From contig NC_066596.1 in assembly GCF_905475345.1 (NCBI RefSeq), positions 5,085,001 to 5,149,000 on the forward strand: 64,000 nt of DNA. The letters run 5' to 3'. The stretch is from Vespula vulgaris. Taxonomy: Eukaryota; Arthropoda; Insecta; Hymenoptera; Vespidae. The notes beneath the pieces were generated by a model. It was given only the letters and a program-made list of their open reading frames with translations, was not told the origin of the DNA and did not search any database. Below, piece after piece: positions 25,470 to 38,500 of this stretch (position 1 is its first letter; every line of letters begins with the position of its first letter). The position numbers were made by a program, and so were the translations under genes.

Positions 25470-26937
25470 CCGGATGAAGGAAGAAAACAACCTGTATAGG
25501 GAAAGTTCTCCGTTCAGGACGTTCAAGAACCGATACAAGAATACTAAACGAATAGCGATAAATAGATCGAGAGGATCGATTAAAAGCTCGTTAAGGTCCT
25601 TGTAATCATTTTTTTTTGCTACTTTAATCGGTACTTCAAACTTTAGATATCTACAGGTATAAGACATGGTTTCTCATCTCATCGATGGATTTTAGCTGCT
25701 TGGTGAAGAGTTCCTCGTTATTGGCTAATGTCCGTTCTTTTCTCTACATGTTACTACATATAAGTTGTCTTAAGGATGGTTTATTTAAACAATGATGACA
25801 TTATGTTTGCTTTCTCAGAAATGTTATTTCCAACGAACGAACCAACTTTACGATCGAGAAACGTGAAGGAGCCGTCAAGTGGATCATTAACAGACCAAAC
25901 TTCTTTTACCGAAACCTCGACCAAATGCTCGTCACATATTTATAGAAACACCAAATCCACCAAAGGAGTTTTCCCTTTAAACATCGCGCAAACAGATTCC
26001 TTATCCTATCGAGCTGACTCGACAAGATGGTAAGAAACTCGAAAATATTCTGGAAATATTCTTCGTCTATGGAGTTATCCAGTTTTAGAATATATTCCAT
26101 GTCATAAATATATTGAATAAAGTATCAACTTATACATAGCCTTTATACTCTTATATTTATGATCGACGATTTCGTACGCGATCCTTTTTTACGGTAGCAC
26201 GTTAGTCCAACGGTTCGGTGCCCAATGGTTCGATCGTTTTATGAAAGGCCACTGAGAGGTTGAAGCCTAAAGGGAGAGAGAAAGGTAAAAAATAAAAAAA
26301 AGAAGGAAGAATCGGGATGCTAGGAAGCATTGTCATTCGACGGATGTAAGAAAAAAAATAGAATATCGAAGGTTCGAAATTATAGGCAACATACGCTTCG
26401 ATATGACGTAAAGTTCGGTACTGTTAAATAATGGCTATGGCATAAATCAAAGTTACACTCGCTTCTTTATTGCTCTATTAAATGGGACAGCTGCTGGGAC
26501 GCGCGGTTGGAAGAAAGAAGAAAGTACTGTGAACTCGAAATCGAGCTCGTACATACGAGCCTGCTGGTACATTCATCTCCCTCCTTCGAAAAGCTGGAAT
26601 AGAGGGACTTACCGGTGGGAAGGGGAACGAAGAGAAGGAAGGGTGCAAAATGTCGTGAACGGTTCGTCGAGTGGCTAGCCTGTATCAATTCATATGCCCT
26701 CTGCTAGCGGTATTGTATTAATATCGTTCATTTCCGTCGACGATTTTGTCAGCCGTCCAGCAACGCTCATAACTTCAAGCTCGATACGCCGGATAATTGG
26801 AGTGCGCGATAGCTTATTAAAATTGCGGCCGAGTAACGTTGTTTCGAACTAATCAAAGTGCCAATAATCTGTAGGCTGATGGCATGTAGCAGTGAAGCAA
26901 TTGCATGGTTCGTTGAATGAGAGACAGATAGAGAGAA

Positions 26938-26976
<39 letters not shown>

Positions 26977-28915
26977 TGAGAAAGAAAGAGAGAGAGAAGG
27001 AGGACAGTAATAGTTTTCTCCTCGTGAGTTAGTACGTAAAACAAAGTAAGCGTCGGCTTAACTCGGGATTCAGGCTAAAAATACTTCGTTAAGAAGGAAG
27101 AAACATTCCTACTTCCGTAAAATAATTCATCTTCCATATAATGGTCATTCCATGGACGGTGATAAACAGGAACATCCATCATCGTTAGAGAAACGTAGTT
27201 CTATCAGTTTTACTATTTGATGCATCTTTCTTTCTATTCTTTCTTTCTTATGACCATACGATTCTGTAACTACTAATCATTCTGAATTCACAATACCACC
27301 ATTTCTCTTTTTAAAATCAGTACAATTTTTTAATAATTTCGATGTTAAACTAACTAGTATTGTAATTTGTCCAGAATGAAGAGTTAGACTTCTAGACAAA
27401 TGAAAGAATAACTATTCATTGTAGTTACTTGTTTGAGCTTCAACGATGATATTAAAGTTCTAAAAGACAATATCCAAAAAAAGTAAATCAAACTATCGAT
27501 CCATTCGTTAAGAATTCATTAAATGCAACGACGAAATTATACCAATCGACATTCCCATACCATCCTATCGAACTGATAATATTAATTTCCGCTAACGACT
27601 CGACCAAATGTCCCTCGTACTCTCCCTGTCAGTCTCCAACAACGCATTGCCTCTCGCTCTTCCATCCTCTTTCCTTGTAGCTTCGTAGAGAGATGGATCG
27701 AAGGCTGTTTACATAGAATTCCTACCGTGAAACCGCATCCAAGCAGGCCACAGTTAATTTTCGAGTAACACTGTGCCGCACGGCATCGAATACGGGTTCG
27801 GCTCGCTCAGACTTTGATAATGGACTCAGAATTTCGACGTCATTTCGACGCAAGCTGCGTTCAACCGCACGAGTTTAAACGAGCTTCAACTTGTTTCGCC
27901 GTCGTTGACAGAACAATTCGATACAAGCGAAATCACGCACCGACAAAATTGAACCAGAACTAGTCTGCTATTATTCATGACTTCGTTTAAAAAGGGAAAA
28001 TTTTATTCCCGCGTTTAAGACATTCTTTCTTTTTTCTTTTAATACAACAACACGCGATGCCAAATATCGCCGATATAATTTTGATACTGTGAACAAAGAA
28101 ATAACAAATGATTCTATGAATAGACAAAAAAAATCAAGATAAGCCGCTCGCATGGAACAAAGACATTATTTCATATTTATAAAAATATCTCAAGCAATTT
28201 TCTTTTTTTTTTTTAGTTAAGCTCTCATAAAATAGAAAAACTTGTTTTCTATGGTACTTTCTATGTCAGCGATTTTCAATCGGCGAACGTAGCCTGAAGG
28301 ATCAAGGTGTACGTCTTCGTGTCTTGTAGACTGATTCCGAAGGTCGTGTATACGCGAATAGGATATGAACAGGAAGAAGAATAAAAAAAGTGGACTAAAC
28401 GAGGACAGAACTAGATGCTACGCTCGCTTTAATTCTAATAATAGGCTAGGGATCCCATATCGACTCGATTCACGGGGTACGCTTTTCATGGATCTATTCA
28501 AAGGCAGATGCCTACTAGTCGAGTACCTATGCGTATCCTTCCATACACATACACATATCTACACCTAATACGTACATACACATAAAATTGTACACGCGGC
28601 TTTGGAAATCTCTTCGTGGACCCTTCGATTTTGCAGTGCTGGCTCGAGATGTTAGACACACTTCGGGGAGCATTAGAGTCTCTAGCTCTCTTCGAACCAG
28701 AACGAGAAAATGAGGGGAAGAGAGAGGGAGGGATTTCCCATGAGAAAAACTTCTGTATCTTCTTTCGACCTCGTTACACATTTGTCGATAAAATCGTTGC
28801 CCTGTACAACGATCCTTTTCTTGAACTCTAACTTGAAACGTAAGATTTCCTTCTACGACGATCGAGAACTGATGCTACGATCGTAAATGGAAGATAAAGA
28901 GAAAAAGAAAGAGAA

Positions 28916-28918
<3 letters not shown>
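25470..28918. other. Mostly AT-rich non-coding stretch
   Basis: No gene is recognised. It contains a GA microsatellite at 26941-26972, a GC-richer region at 26460-26860, and a long GC-richer region at 27600-27960 without microsatellites, which would be worth testing for conservation. An unrecognised 71-codon frame (28616-28831, +) has a non-repetitive first half. Confidence 0.45.
26941..26972. repeat. (AG)n microsatellite
   Basis: Sixteen AG repeats inside a purine tract spanning about 26919-27003. Confidence 0.95.

Positions 28919-28958
<40 letters not shown>
28919..28958. repeat. (GA)20 microsatellite
   Basis: Forty uninterrupted bases of GA, preceded by GAAAAAGAAAGAGAAAGG purine sequence. 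Confidence 0.97.
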
Positions 28959-28966
<8 letters not shown>

Positions 28967-29696
28967 GAAAGTAAACTTGGATTTCTATCGTTTAAACTAC
29001 GTATGGAGACAAGACTGGAATTTAACTGCGGAGTGGAAACCTTTATACTTAGATCGATAGAAATCACGTTGCCTTAGTTTCTGAGCAGACACTGAAACTC
29101 CAGTTCGTTTTTATCTCTAGTTTGAAGGAAACACAGTAACATGCTCTTTGTTTCTCATGAACATTTAGATGGACATCGGATTGGGATAACTTGTATCCTT
29201 TCTAAGAAATGATCTTTATATTGATAGCAATCCTGCAATATGCACTAACTTATGATCACAGAAATATGAAAAAAGAATCTTTAACAAAGTAGACATTCTA
29301 ACTGATTTATTCGAAACGAGAAAGTATTATCAATATTATTAATAGTTCGTATGAAAGAACGATAACCTTAAGAATTATTATGCAAAATTGAAAAGAAGAA
29401 AATATATCCTCACCCTTCTTTAGCTAATATACAAATAAGGTAACTAAAATAACTATTTATGATTATCGTTTCTACTCGAAGTCCGGCCAAGCTGATTTCC
29501 ATTTCTCTTTAGCCGCAAGAGATCCCATCACGATTTTTGGAGCGAACCGATTCGATACGAACGGTACCTACGTTATGGCGATCTTGCACGTTCGTGATAT
29601 GAAAACACGGCGGGTCCAATCGGCGTGGAATCGTTTCGATCACGAATATTCCTCCCTCTATCTCGATATCCACCTAACTCGTGATCTCTAGGTAGG

Positions 29697-29726
29697 TATA
29701 ACCGAGTATAACCAAGTATAACTGAG
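29697..29726 (+). repeat. 10-bp tandem repeat, three copies
   Basis: GTATAACCGA, GTATAACCAA and GTATAACTGA in succession. Confidence 0.85.
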
Positions 29727-29929
29727 TCACGCTCTCTCGACTAGGATCCATTTCTTTATCCCCCGATGTCCGTGCGCTCGATGGAGGACAAAGAAAGCAC
29801 GCTGCGAATTAATAAGCAGCCTTTAAGAACGGTAAAGAGATTTCCCGTGGTATAGGTATTACGTGCAGCGAAGGAAACCGTTGGCTCGTTTATAATTCGG
29901 CGCAGCTGAAAGGACTAAAGGTAGGATCG

Positions 29930-30010
29930 AGAGGCGTTTCAACGCCATTGTTAAAGCCCCTGGGGCCTTTGGACCCACACACTGTTCTTTCTGACTTTTG
30001 GGCATCAACG
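29930..30010. other. GC-rich island with GGGGCC core
   Basis: It contains TTAAAGCCCCTGGGGCCTTT. A related TTAAAGCCCC sequence occurs inverted near 5915-5925. It has no coding signal and is a candidate conserved non-coding element. Confidence 0.25.
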
Positions 30011-30227
30011 ATTTTCTAGGGGGGCTGAGGGGGAAGAGGGGCCAGAAGAGAAAAAAAGACAAGAGTGGAGTTAGTAAAGGAAGGAAGGAAAAGAAGGAAA
30101 AAAACTTCTTACAGTTTATTCCAAGCGACCGATGCGAGCTCACGCTTCGTCGGGTTTCGGCATAGAGCGCCATTTGCGCGTTTCAAATCCCTCTCCGCGG
30201 GAGACCCTATTATCCTTCCGCACCGCA

Positions 30228-30229
30228 TC

Positions 30230-30270
<41 letters not shown>

Positions 30271-30271
30271 T
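30228..30271. repeat. (TC)n microsatellite
   Basis: TC repeats with one TATC and a few TTTC interruptions. Confidence 0.95.
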
Positions 30272-31051
30272 TCAATCTCACCCTCTTTTACTTCCTTAGG
30301 CTGCCTACTTCCAGTAAGTGGATTATCTTAGATATCCGTTTGATCTCTTCACCCCGGGATAGGACTACAGGTACAAGAATGAGTAGCTGATCAACTCCAA
30401 CACGTCTTGTGTCAGCTTTACAGGTGTTCTATTTTCTTCTCGACCACCTAGTACGATCTTTAGCACATTGATTTTAACATTAAGAAAATTTATCGATTTG
30501 CCAGACAGATATTTTTAACTATTCGATGACCTACCAATAAAATATAGTTTTTGTCCAAAAGCTTTGGATATGTCTGTTGCTCCTGACGTTTATAACTTAA
30601 AAGAAAATGTTATAGTACAATCTTTATTATGTCAAATCTAACCATATTCGTTTCGTAAAATTTCCTTACCCCAGACACCTAAATAAACGCCTGTTAAATA
30701 TGCACCGCGTACTTATTCACGGAAAAGTCAACGCGTTAGGTCGCTGAACACTTTTAGAAGTAGCAACGATGACTCTTCCTTCTTGACTTTTTCGTTTCCA
30801 TTCACTGCTCGGCACGATCAGACAATGGGACATCACGGAGTACTGGACGAGGGTGTAGAAACTTTAGGAAGAGCTTTTCTAGAGGGTTCCACGGTGTAAT
30901 AACGAGCAGCGGCTCGCTTCACCGTTCTCCCTTTTTCTCGAGCAAAGTGAAAAGAAGGCGAGACGCGATCTTGCACAGAGTCCTTTCCGTTGAGGGATAA
31001 AACACGCTTCTTCCTTTCGCGATACGACGGACAATGACAACTCCCCATTCA

Positions 31052-31060
<9 letters not shown>

Positions 31061-31098
<38 letters not shown>
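31061..31098. repeat. (TC)19 microsatellite
   Basis: Thirty-eight uninterrupted bases of TC. Confidence 0.97.
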
Positions 31099-31101
<3 letters not shown>

Positions 31102-31362
31102 CGCGCTCGTTGGATTCTTTTTATACACGAAATGCGTCGTGGTAAGGAGAAACAGAAATATACACTTTTTCTCTTCCACATCTTTTCCGTTTCGTTCACC
31201 GAAACCGCTCACAGTGGTCGTCGCAAAAAGCAGTTAAAACGATTAAAGATCTCGAAAGCTTGGCAAAAGGAGAGATATCAGAGACATCGAGTAAAAGAGG
31301 GAGTGAAATGGAAAGCTTTTCGAGTTCTTTGCCATAGCGTTGATTCTTGGTAAGAGAGGAAA

Positions 31363-31483
31363 AGAAAGAGAGAGAAAGAGAGAGAAAGAAAAAAGGGAGA
31401 GGGAGAATGAGTGAGTGAGTGAGTGAGTGAGTGCGTGAGTGAAAAAGAGAAAGAGGAAGAGAGAAAGAGAGAAAGAGAGAGAG
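31363..31483. repeat. Compound (GA)n-(GAGT)n-(GA)n repeat
   Basis: Imperfect GA/GAAA sequence flanks a tetranucleotide GAGT array at 31408-31442 (about 8 units, one variant GCGT). The 218-aa minus-strand frame (31278-31934) crosses this tract and reads as Leu-Thr-His-Ser repeats, so its downstream half at least is an artefact. Confidence 0.95.
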
Positions 31484-31489
31484 CGAAGA

Positions 31490-31610
31490 CCGGGATATTG
31501 CGAGTCGCGCTGAAATTGCCCCGGGCAATTGCACTGGAATCCAACTTCCATTCGGACTTATTATTTGAACAGGGGTAGCCCGGCCCCTTCAAGGGCTTAA
31601 CGCTCCTCCG
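31490..31610. other. GC-rich island
   Basis: It contains CCCCGGGCAATTGCACTGG and GCCCGGCCCCTTCAAGGGC. The second can fold as CCCTT/AAGGG. No coding signal is recognised. Confidence 0.2.
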
Positions 31611-32310
31611 CTTCCGCTTCCTCCTCTTTCGTTTTCTTCTCTCTTTCCTCGCTATCTCCGCAGCTTGCGATCGCGATGAAAGGTAGAAACTGATCGAGCG
31701 TGAAGAGGACGGCACTGCTGTTCGTAAAAGCGCGTTCATTCTGACTCCGAATAATGTCAGGCGAAACTTTCGATAGTTGATGAAAAAGCAACGGAGATAG
31801 CTAGGAATGTCTGTCGCTTTGATTACCGATGACTTGGAAAAGAAAAAGGAATCAAGGTCGTTCACCGTTTTGACCCATAACCCGTGCCATTTACTTGCGG
31901 ACTTTGGAATTAACATCGAAGAGTCAAGAGTCAAGTTTTCATCTGAATAAGGAATTTTCGAACTGGAAAAGCAATTACTATTGATTGACTCATAGGTAAC
32001 TTATCCGAACATCAAGGATTGACGGGACTAATCATGACGACGGATCGCTAACGATCTATATCACATTGTTAGTTCTTTCGAAAATTCTTTTTTCTCAGCT
32101 AATTAATCCATTCACTGACACGCGGGCTATGAAATAATTCAATTTTCCTATCGAACACACCGCGTTAATTAGCCGATGTTGTAAAAGGAAATAGATCCCT
32201 GGTTGTTCTTAGCAAAACATAAACGAATAATCCGCTCGGTTTACAATCGAGTTCAATCCGGCAAGCGAATTCGTCGTCGATACGCCGGAGGGAACGTTAA
32301 TTACTCGTAA
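31611..32310. other. Non-coding sequence upstream of the DCX-like exon
   Basis: No promoter or exon is recognised. An open minus-strand frame (to 31934) is non-repetitive here but matches nothing I know. Confidence 0.4.
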
Positions 32311-32372
32311 AACAATGGCCCTGAAATCGTACTACTCGTCGCAGTACGTCGGCCAATTTACTGCACGCGCAG

Positions 32373-32533
32373 CTTGACAAAAGTCGTAGAAAATCGGATC
32401 GATACGTCGCGTCGATTACTTCCGATCGAGCGACTCTTTCGAAACGGCGACGACGTTGCTTTCAAGCGCTTTATCGTACCCAAACGCTTGAACGTTTTGC
32501 AAATGCTTCGTGATCTTGAAAGTTTCACATCAG
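32373..32533 (+). CDS. Candidate internal exon of a doublecortin (DCX)-domain protein, partial
   Basis: The plus-strand frame whose codon 1 is TTG at 32374 encodes an N-terminal half-DCX-like segment. PIERLFRNGD occupies codons 17-26, with RNGD at 32440-32451. FKRFIVPKRL follows at codons 30-39 and MLRDLESF at codons 44-51. In the DCX family an RNGD turn, a basic/hydrophobic strand and an LL..L helix appear in this order and with near this spacing. The frame then meets TCACATCAG|GTAAGC, a strong splice donor with GT at 32534-32535, giving a phase-1 exit. The frame is open from 32311 with no in-frame ATG, so the exon is internal. Possible acceptors are GCAG ending at 32372 (used here) or at 32344. 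DCX domains bind tubulin and microtubules. The second half of the domain (the LYT..G region) was not found downstream, and codons 39-48 look one or two residues shorter than usual. A chance resemblance remains possible. Confidence 0.4.
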
Positions 32534-35500
32534 GTAAGCCGTCGTTCGTCGTAAGCTATCGATTTCCGAAACGTCGTGTACGGCTCAGAAAGCACGAGAA
32601 AAGGAGAAAGAAAAACAGAGAAGTACTTTTTATCTTTTTAATCTTCCTTGATGGATGTAAAAAAGAAAGAGACGAAGAAAGATAGTGAGTCTATAAGCTG
32701 ACGTAATTGAATTCGTAAGCAGTTCGTTGATTGATTTCTTTCACCTTCCCTACCCCATTCCACATTCACTTTGCACAAAACAGTATTGTAAACCGAAAAA
32801 ACTATTTTACGATCATTTCCTATCTTATATTATTTATCACAGATATTAATATCTTCCTATCTCGATTAACGACAAAGCAATAATTGTAAATCTTGTTTCA
32901 AAGGAAAGGACTAGACCACGGAAGAACAAGTAGTATTAGCAATTTTCGAGTACTCTACAACCTACTAGACCCTCTTTCACTATCCTGCAAAGCGCATAAT
33001 GGGGAGAAATAAGCTCGAGAAAGGGAGTCGTCCGGTTGAACCGCAAGATAAAACTGTCCGACTAAGCGACGATTTCAGCGCGACCTCCGAGTAAAATCCG
33101 GAGTTGAAAGGGTATGGTGTATGTTCTCTCCTCCTCTCGTCTTTCTCATCCTCCCTATCTCTTTCTCTCCGTGCCTCGACCGTTTCCTCTTGCCTCGCTG
33201 AACGCACGAGAAGCGAATGAAAACGTTCGCCCCGACGAAATAATTCATTGTCCTCGAGGAAAAAGCGGTGATGTTTCACGCTCCTGTTGGGGAGCAGATT
33301 CTTCGCAAGTGAACGCAATTTCGAAGATTCGTCGGTTAATTCCACTGTGATACGAGTATCCTACGAGAGAATTAAATTAACCTATCTACTCTACACGCGT
33401 ATGAGAACTCAAATTGAAGTACCCTGTTCACACATAGTTCTTGCCACTATGTAAATTGACTAACCTATCAAATCTTTTAGCCACGAGAAACTAGTACGAT
33501 ACGTATGAGCATAAGGGGGAAAAAAAAAGAAAAAGAAAAGGGACGATGGCCATCATTAATCTACGCTTTAACATCGAAATAAGAAAAAAAGTTTTAGTGA
33601 AATAAAAGTGGTAAGGCTAGCACCGCTATAGGAAATTCGAACAAAGGACGATGAGCGAGGTAAAAGAGAATAGGAGAGTGAAATGGAATACGAAATGAAG
33701 GGTGGCTCTTCTGTGTCCATCGTTACATGGCGTTTGTCATGACGGTGGTTTCCACCTCCTACGACGAAGTCCGTAGACGATACCTGGGATCCTTCTCCCC
33801 TCTCTGTACAATATTCTCTACTACTTTGACACACGTACACACGTACACACACGTACATTCTCTTTCTCTCTTTTTTGGTGTAGGAATCGGCACGCGTAGC
33901 CTGGACGTCCCTCTACTTTGTATTTTTGTATGTGAGAGGAGCCATCCCTAGATAGAGACACCAATACGAAAAGGGTCCAAGGATTTGAGGTGTAACCAGA
34001 ATGAGAGAGATGGAAGAGGACAGTAGCCAAAGGCACAAAGGACACCCGCATGCATTAAAGGGTAACTATTGCTTCGTGTTGGAAGCCCATTCTCCTCTCT
34101 TTCTACCGTTTCGAAGTTGGTGAACGTACCGCCACGCGACTGACCTTCCCTTTACCTCTTACTCCTCTTCATCCTCCTCAATGTTTTACTTAACGCACGC
34201 GGCGTATACGACCGGACGTTGGCTCCTGCATGCTAATTCTTCTCTCAAAGAAAAAAGGACTCCTCTTTCTTTCCTCCCTTCTTTCTTTTTTCCCTTTTTG
34301 TCTTCAACTCTTTCTTTTTCTTATCCTCTCTCAGACTCCGACATTCCAATTTGCCCCCTCGCCGTCACACTAATTAACCTCACTCCTGTTATTTCCATCC
34401 CCTTATCAAATGTAACGACATACTACATCGAACGTGTTATCTCTCTCTCTCTCTCTCCAACTTTTCTCTCAGTGAAGACTTAATACTTGTAACCTTAAGA
34501 TTCAGACGTAAGAAGTTAATTGGACAACTCTTTTTTTATATGTTCGAATATATGCTGTTAACGCGACTTAATATCTTGATCTAAACTTGTACTTAAAGTT
34601 AATGAAGGTAATACTTTCTTTTTTTACTTTCAAGCTGGATTATCTGGCAATCGAAAAAAAAATATCAGCTATAAGTTATAACAAAAGATGCTGATGTATC
34701 GCGAACATGTTACGATATAACGTTAAATCGCAGATGCGCGGGCAGCTTCAAACACCGGGAAGGTGTACACGATACGTACTTACTTCGATCGTCGTGCTCG
34801 TTAAAGCGAGAAAATACATTTCGCGCGTTCGGCACCATTAATTCGCTACACCAGCCTTTATTAATCGTTCACGCGATTTACGTTCCATTAAGGCACACGT
34901 AAACTCCGCGAGAGCGACTCCGTTGATATTGAATTAATGAATCCACGACTGTCTCCTCTTTGAACGATAAAGTACGATCAAAGATGCCGCTTGAGCGTCG
35001 CTGCTAATTGCCTTTCCAACCGAAGAAGAGACAGAACGAGCAAAGATGAGAGCGACGAGTCGTTCAGCATTCGTCGGAAAGAAGAACGGGTTCGCGGCTC
35101 GTTAAATGATCCTCCTTGTCTCGTCTTCCTTTAAATTAATCCATCGCGTTTTGGTGAATCCAAGGGAAAAAAGCCAACCTGAATTGTTTCAGTTACAGAT
35201 TACGATGGATATTCAATTCATTCTTTTGTAAAAGTCGAAATGAAGAAAATTTTATATATTACTTCGATATGTTATATATTTGAAACGAACAGTTTGTTAG
35301 GCCCGAACAAATTCATCAAAGTTCATACAATGTACCTTTGATTAACTTACCCGAGTTACCTCGCTCGAGTTTCTAACCAACAAATTATACGCTTAATTAT
35401 AAATCCTGTTTCATAAAAATACATCACATATGCAGAAGTTTTACACTCGAAGCCAATCTGTGGTATTTCAAAAGGCTCACGACCCGAGTTCCATCTTCTT

Positions 35501-38500
35501 TTTCCTCGTCTCTTAAGCCGTTCGGTGCTTATACGACACCAAACGCGGAATTGATTACGGTTTACGGCTAACGTTTAGAGTGCGTATTTGCGTTACCGAA
35601 GCAAGAGACCGACCAGTTCTATAAAGTCGCCATTGCGGAAATTATAACTCGTGTGCCATGCTGAGGCGTGTAAAACGCCCCTTTACAAAATAATTTACCG
35701 GCCGAACTCGTTAGTGTGACATTCAAAGCGTGGCGAGGAGGAGGGTGGGAGGGCGGAGATTGGAGAAGAAGAGGGGAGAGAACGGGGAACGTAACAAGAA
35801 GAAGAGAAAGAGTCTGGTTAAATCCTGCGGTTGCGATCGTATTGCCACCAATTTTTTTTTCTCTATTTTTGTCCTTTAGTTTTTTTTCTGGAGAAACAGG
35901 AAGAGCAAAAAAACCAGAAAGAAACAGATAGAATCGAAAGATCCAATTTTGATACCTTTGTCTCTTTGTCTCTTTCTCTCTTCCTCCTACCAGTCCTATG
36001 TAAGAAACGTTAAGATCGAGATCGCTATTGCATGCGGGTATCAAACTCAATGTTTTATCTGATTTTCGAACGGTCGAACGAAATCCTTTCTTTCTCTTGA
36101 CTCGAGACCCGTGAGATCGTTTACGTTAAAACGCCACGAATGAGATCTGTTCCCGAGAGCTCGTACGTTTCACGATCAATTTATTTCCTTACTCTCTTTG
36201 GTTCTCTCGAACTTGGATAACAATAATGGGAGAGAAGGGGGAACGTTGCTAAAAGCTTTCCGCAATTTTCAAAGTGATTATTATTTCGTGGCCACGGCAA
36301 CACGTTCGGTCATGATTACGTGCTCGATAACTTACTCGGTTTTCGACGGACAAATCAAAATTTTCTAATTGATTTCGCGAAATGACTTTCCCTTGTTATA
36401 ACGTGTATCGTCACGAGTCCACGAATAATCTTTTTAAAATGCTCGATCATTGATTTCGCGTTGGAATATTAGGAATATTAAAAAATTTCCAGATATATTG
36501 CTGTCGATTAACTTTCATCCGAATAATACCAGTTCTCTAAAATATGATCTTTGTTAAAATAAAAACATCGATTTGCATGTTACCTGTCATTCCGAGTAGT
36601 TTCGAGAATATATTTTTCATTCCTCTCATCCCACGTGAATTCCCATTGACTTCGGAACGTATGAATATTCAACGAAAAAGTAAAAAAAAAAACGAGAGAA
36701 AGACAAAAAAGAAAAAACACAAAAACAAAAAAGAAGGAAAAGAATTCCAAATAAATTTCGCAATAATATCCTCTTACTTCGTGAAAGCTAGCGGAACGCG
36801 TTCGATTAATACTCCAACATTTCACGACGTTAGAAATATGAATAATCATGCTCGGCTTGAGAGCATGAGAGGGAACCGAAGAACGAACATCGAAAACGTT
36901 GAAAAATATTCCTGTGCTTTGGGTGAGACTACGGAGCAGGTAACCGCGGCACAGCGGGTCGTCATCTCGACCTGCCTGTTGATATATCATCTCCACTTTG
37001 CAACAGTTCTCATCGCCCTAGTACCTCGACTCCCTTTTTCTTGTGCCGAAAGAAGAAAGAATAAAAGAAGGAAAGGTACAATCGCCTACCGGTGGTCCAT
37101 TCCCAGGAAGTTTGTCGCAGAAGAAAAATTCAAACAAAATTCAAGAAAGAATAAACCTTGGACATATAAAGAACAACCTCGTTATTCGTAATATACAATG
37201 AATTAGTCATACAAATCTCGTAATTAATAATTTCCTTTAACAGAAAATAATGAATGTGAAGAATTGATCCATAATGGGCGAATCGAACGAATAAGATATT
37301 AATTAGAAAAGATTAGTGTAAAAATGGATACATTTATAGTTGATAGGAGAGAAATGGTGCAAGTCGAAGAGGATGTTAAAAAAAGAGAAAAAAGAGATAC
37401 GGGGAAAGTAAAAGAGAGGGACTACAACAACGAAAGGGAAGAGAGCAAGAGGAACACCTGGGGAATAGTAAATTTCTGTTGCAACGTAGCGCCGTTATTA
37501 GCATACGAGTATTTAGAATGAATTATGGGCGAGACCGCTTATCCTCGAGGGTGGATATATTCGGTACAGGGTTCTCGCGACTCTCCCATGTCAGGTGTAT
37601 CCCTAAGGAGGTAGCATTATGTCCTCCCGCATATTTTATTTTCGCAGACTTGCTTGTGTCGAGAGAAGGAAGACGAAAAGAGTTCGAGCGAAAAAAGAAG
37701 GGACAAAAATCGATGAGGTTGGAATAAAAGGAAGAATATATTCTTGTTTCCTTGACATTTATGATTTGAAACCTAAGGATATATGCTATATCATATAAAT
37801 ATGTATACACCTAATGAAAAGACATCAATGAGGAGCTCTCATAGAGTCTAACCGTTATCTTCTCTCAAGAACTTTGAATATGATAATTAATACAAGCCGT
37901 TTGCTCTTTAATAGGAGTTCCAATAAAATCTTTTTGTTAGAAACGATACAGAGAAAAATGTATTCCTTTCTGTTAAAAAATAATAGTCAGATAAAAATGC
38001 CAGATTTAAATGGACGTTCCACTCAAAGGTCCTTTTCAATCTTTCAATTTGCTTTTTTAACCGATATCAAAACTGACTTGGAAAAGCGGAAGTGAAGTGA
38101 GGGACCACCAATTACAGAAAATCAAACCACTTTCAGGTATGCTTTTATTGAACGAACGCTTGAATATCGAATTTATTGGGATTCACAAAACAATTACCGG
38201 CTTCATCCCCCTTCCCGATTCTATCAATTATCCGAACTTCATGATGGTGATGTTGAATAGTAGCAGGGGAGAAGGCGGGAGGAGAAGGGAGAGCTTGATC
38301 ATTATTGCCCGGGGATTTTAACCGTGAATCGTGGTAAAAAAGAAAGAAAAAAAAATATTGGATGGTGCTACACGTTATCCATGAGAGAATAAGAGAATGA
38401 GTGAGAGAAAGATAATAAGCGATCTCGAAGCGTCGTCGTCACTATAGCGTCGTTTGTTATTAAAGGGAAAGGATCCTAAGCGTAAGATCTACTCTTTGAC

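Larger units (their letters stand above)
28959..31060. other. Non-coding stretch with a GC-rich island
   Basis: No gene is recognised. It contains a three-copy 10-bp tandem repeat at 29697-29726, a GC-richer island at 29930-30010 with AAAGCCCCTGGGGCCTTTGG, and a TC microsatellite at 30228-30271. Confidence 0.5.

Noticed and set aside
26190..26260. tRNA-like GGTTCGATC sequence
   Set aside because: It resembles a B box, but no matching A box, acceptor stem or downstream T run was found at the right spacing.
31278..31934. 218-codon minus-strand open frame, the longest in the window
   Set aside because: Its downstream half is Leu-Ser-Thr-His repeats from the GA/GAGT array and its middle is Arg-Lys repeats. 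The remainder matches nothing I know.
36544..37191. 215-codon plus-strand open frame
   Set aside because: Its centre is lysine-rich because of an A/G-rich tract, the composition is AT-biased, no domain is recognised, and a 138-codon frame overlaps on the other strand. It looks like a chance frame.
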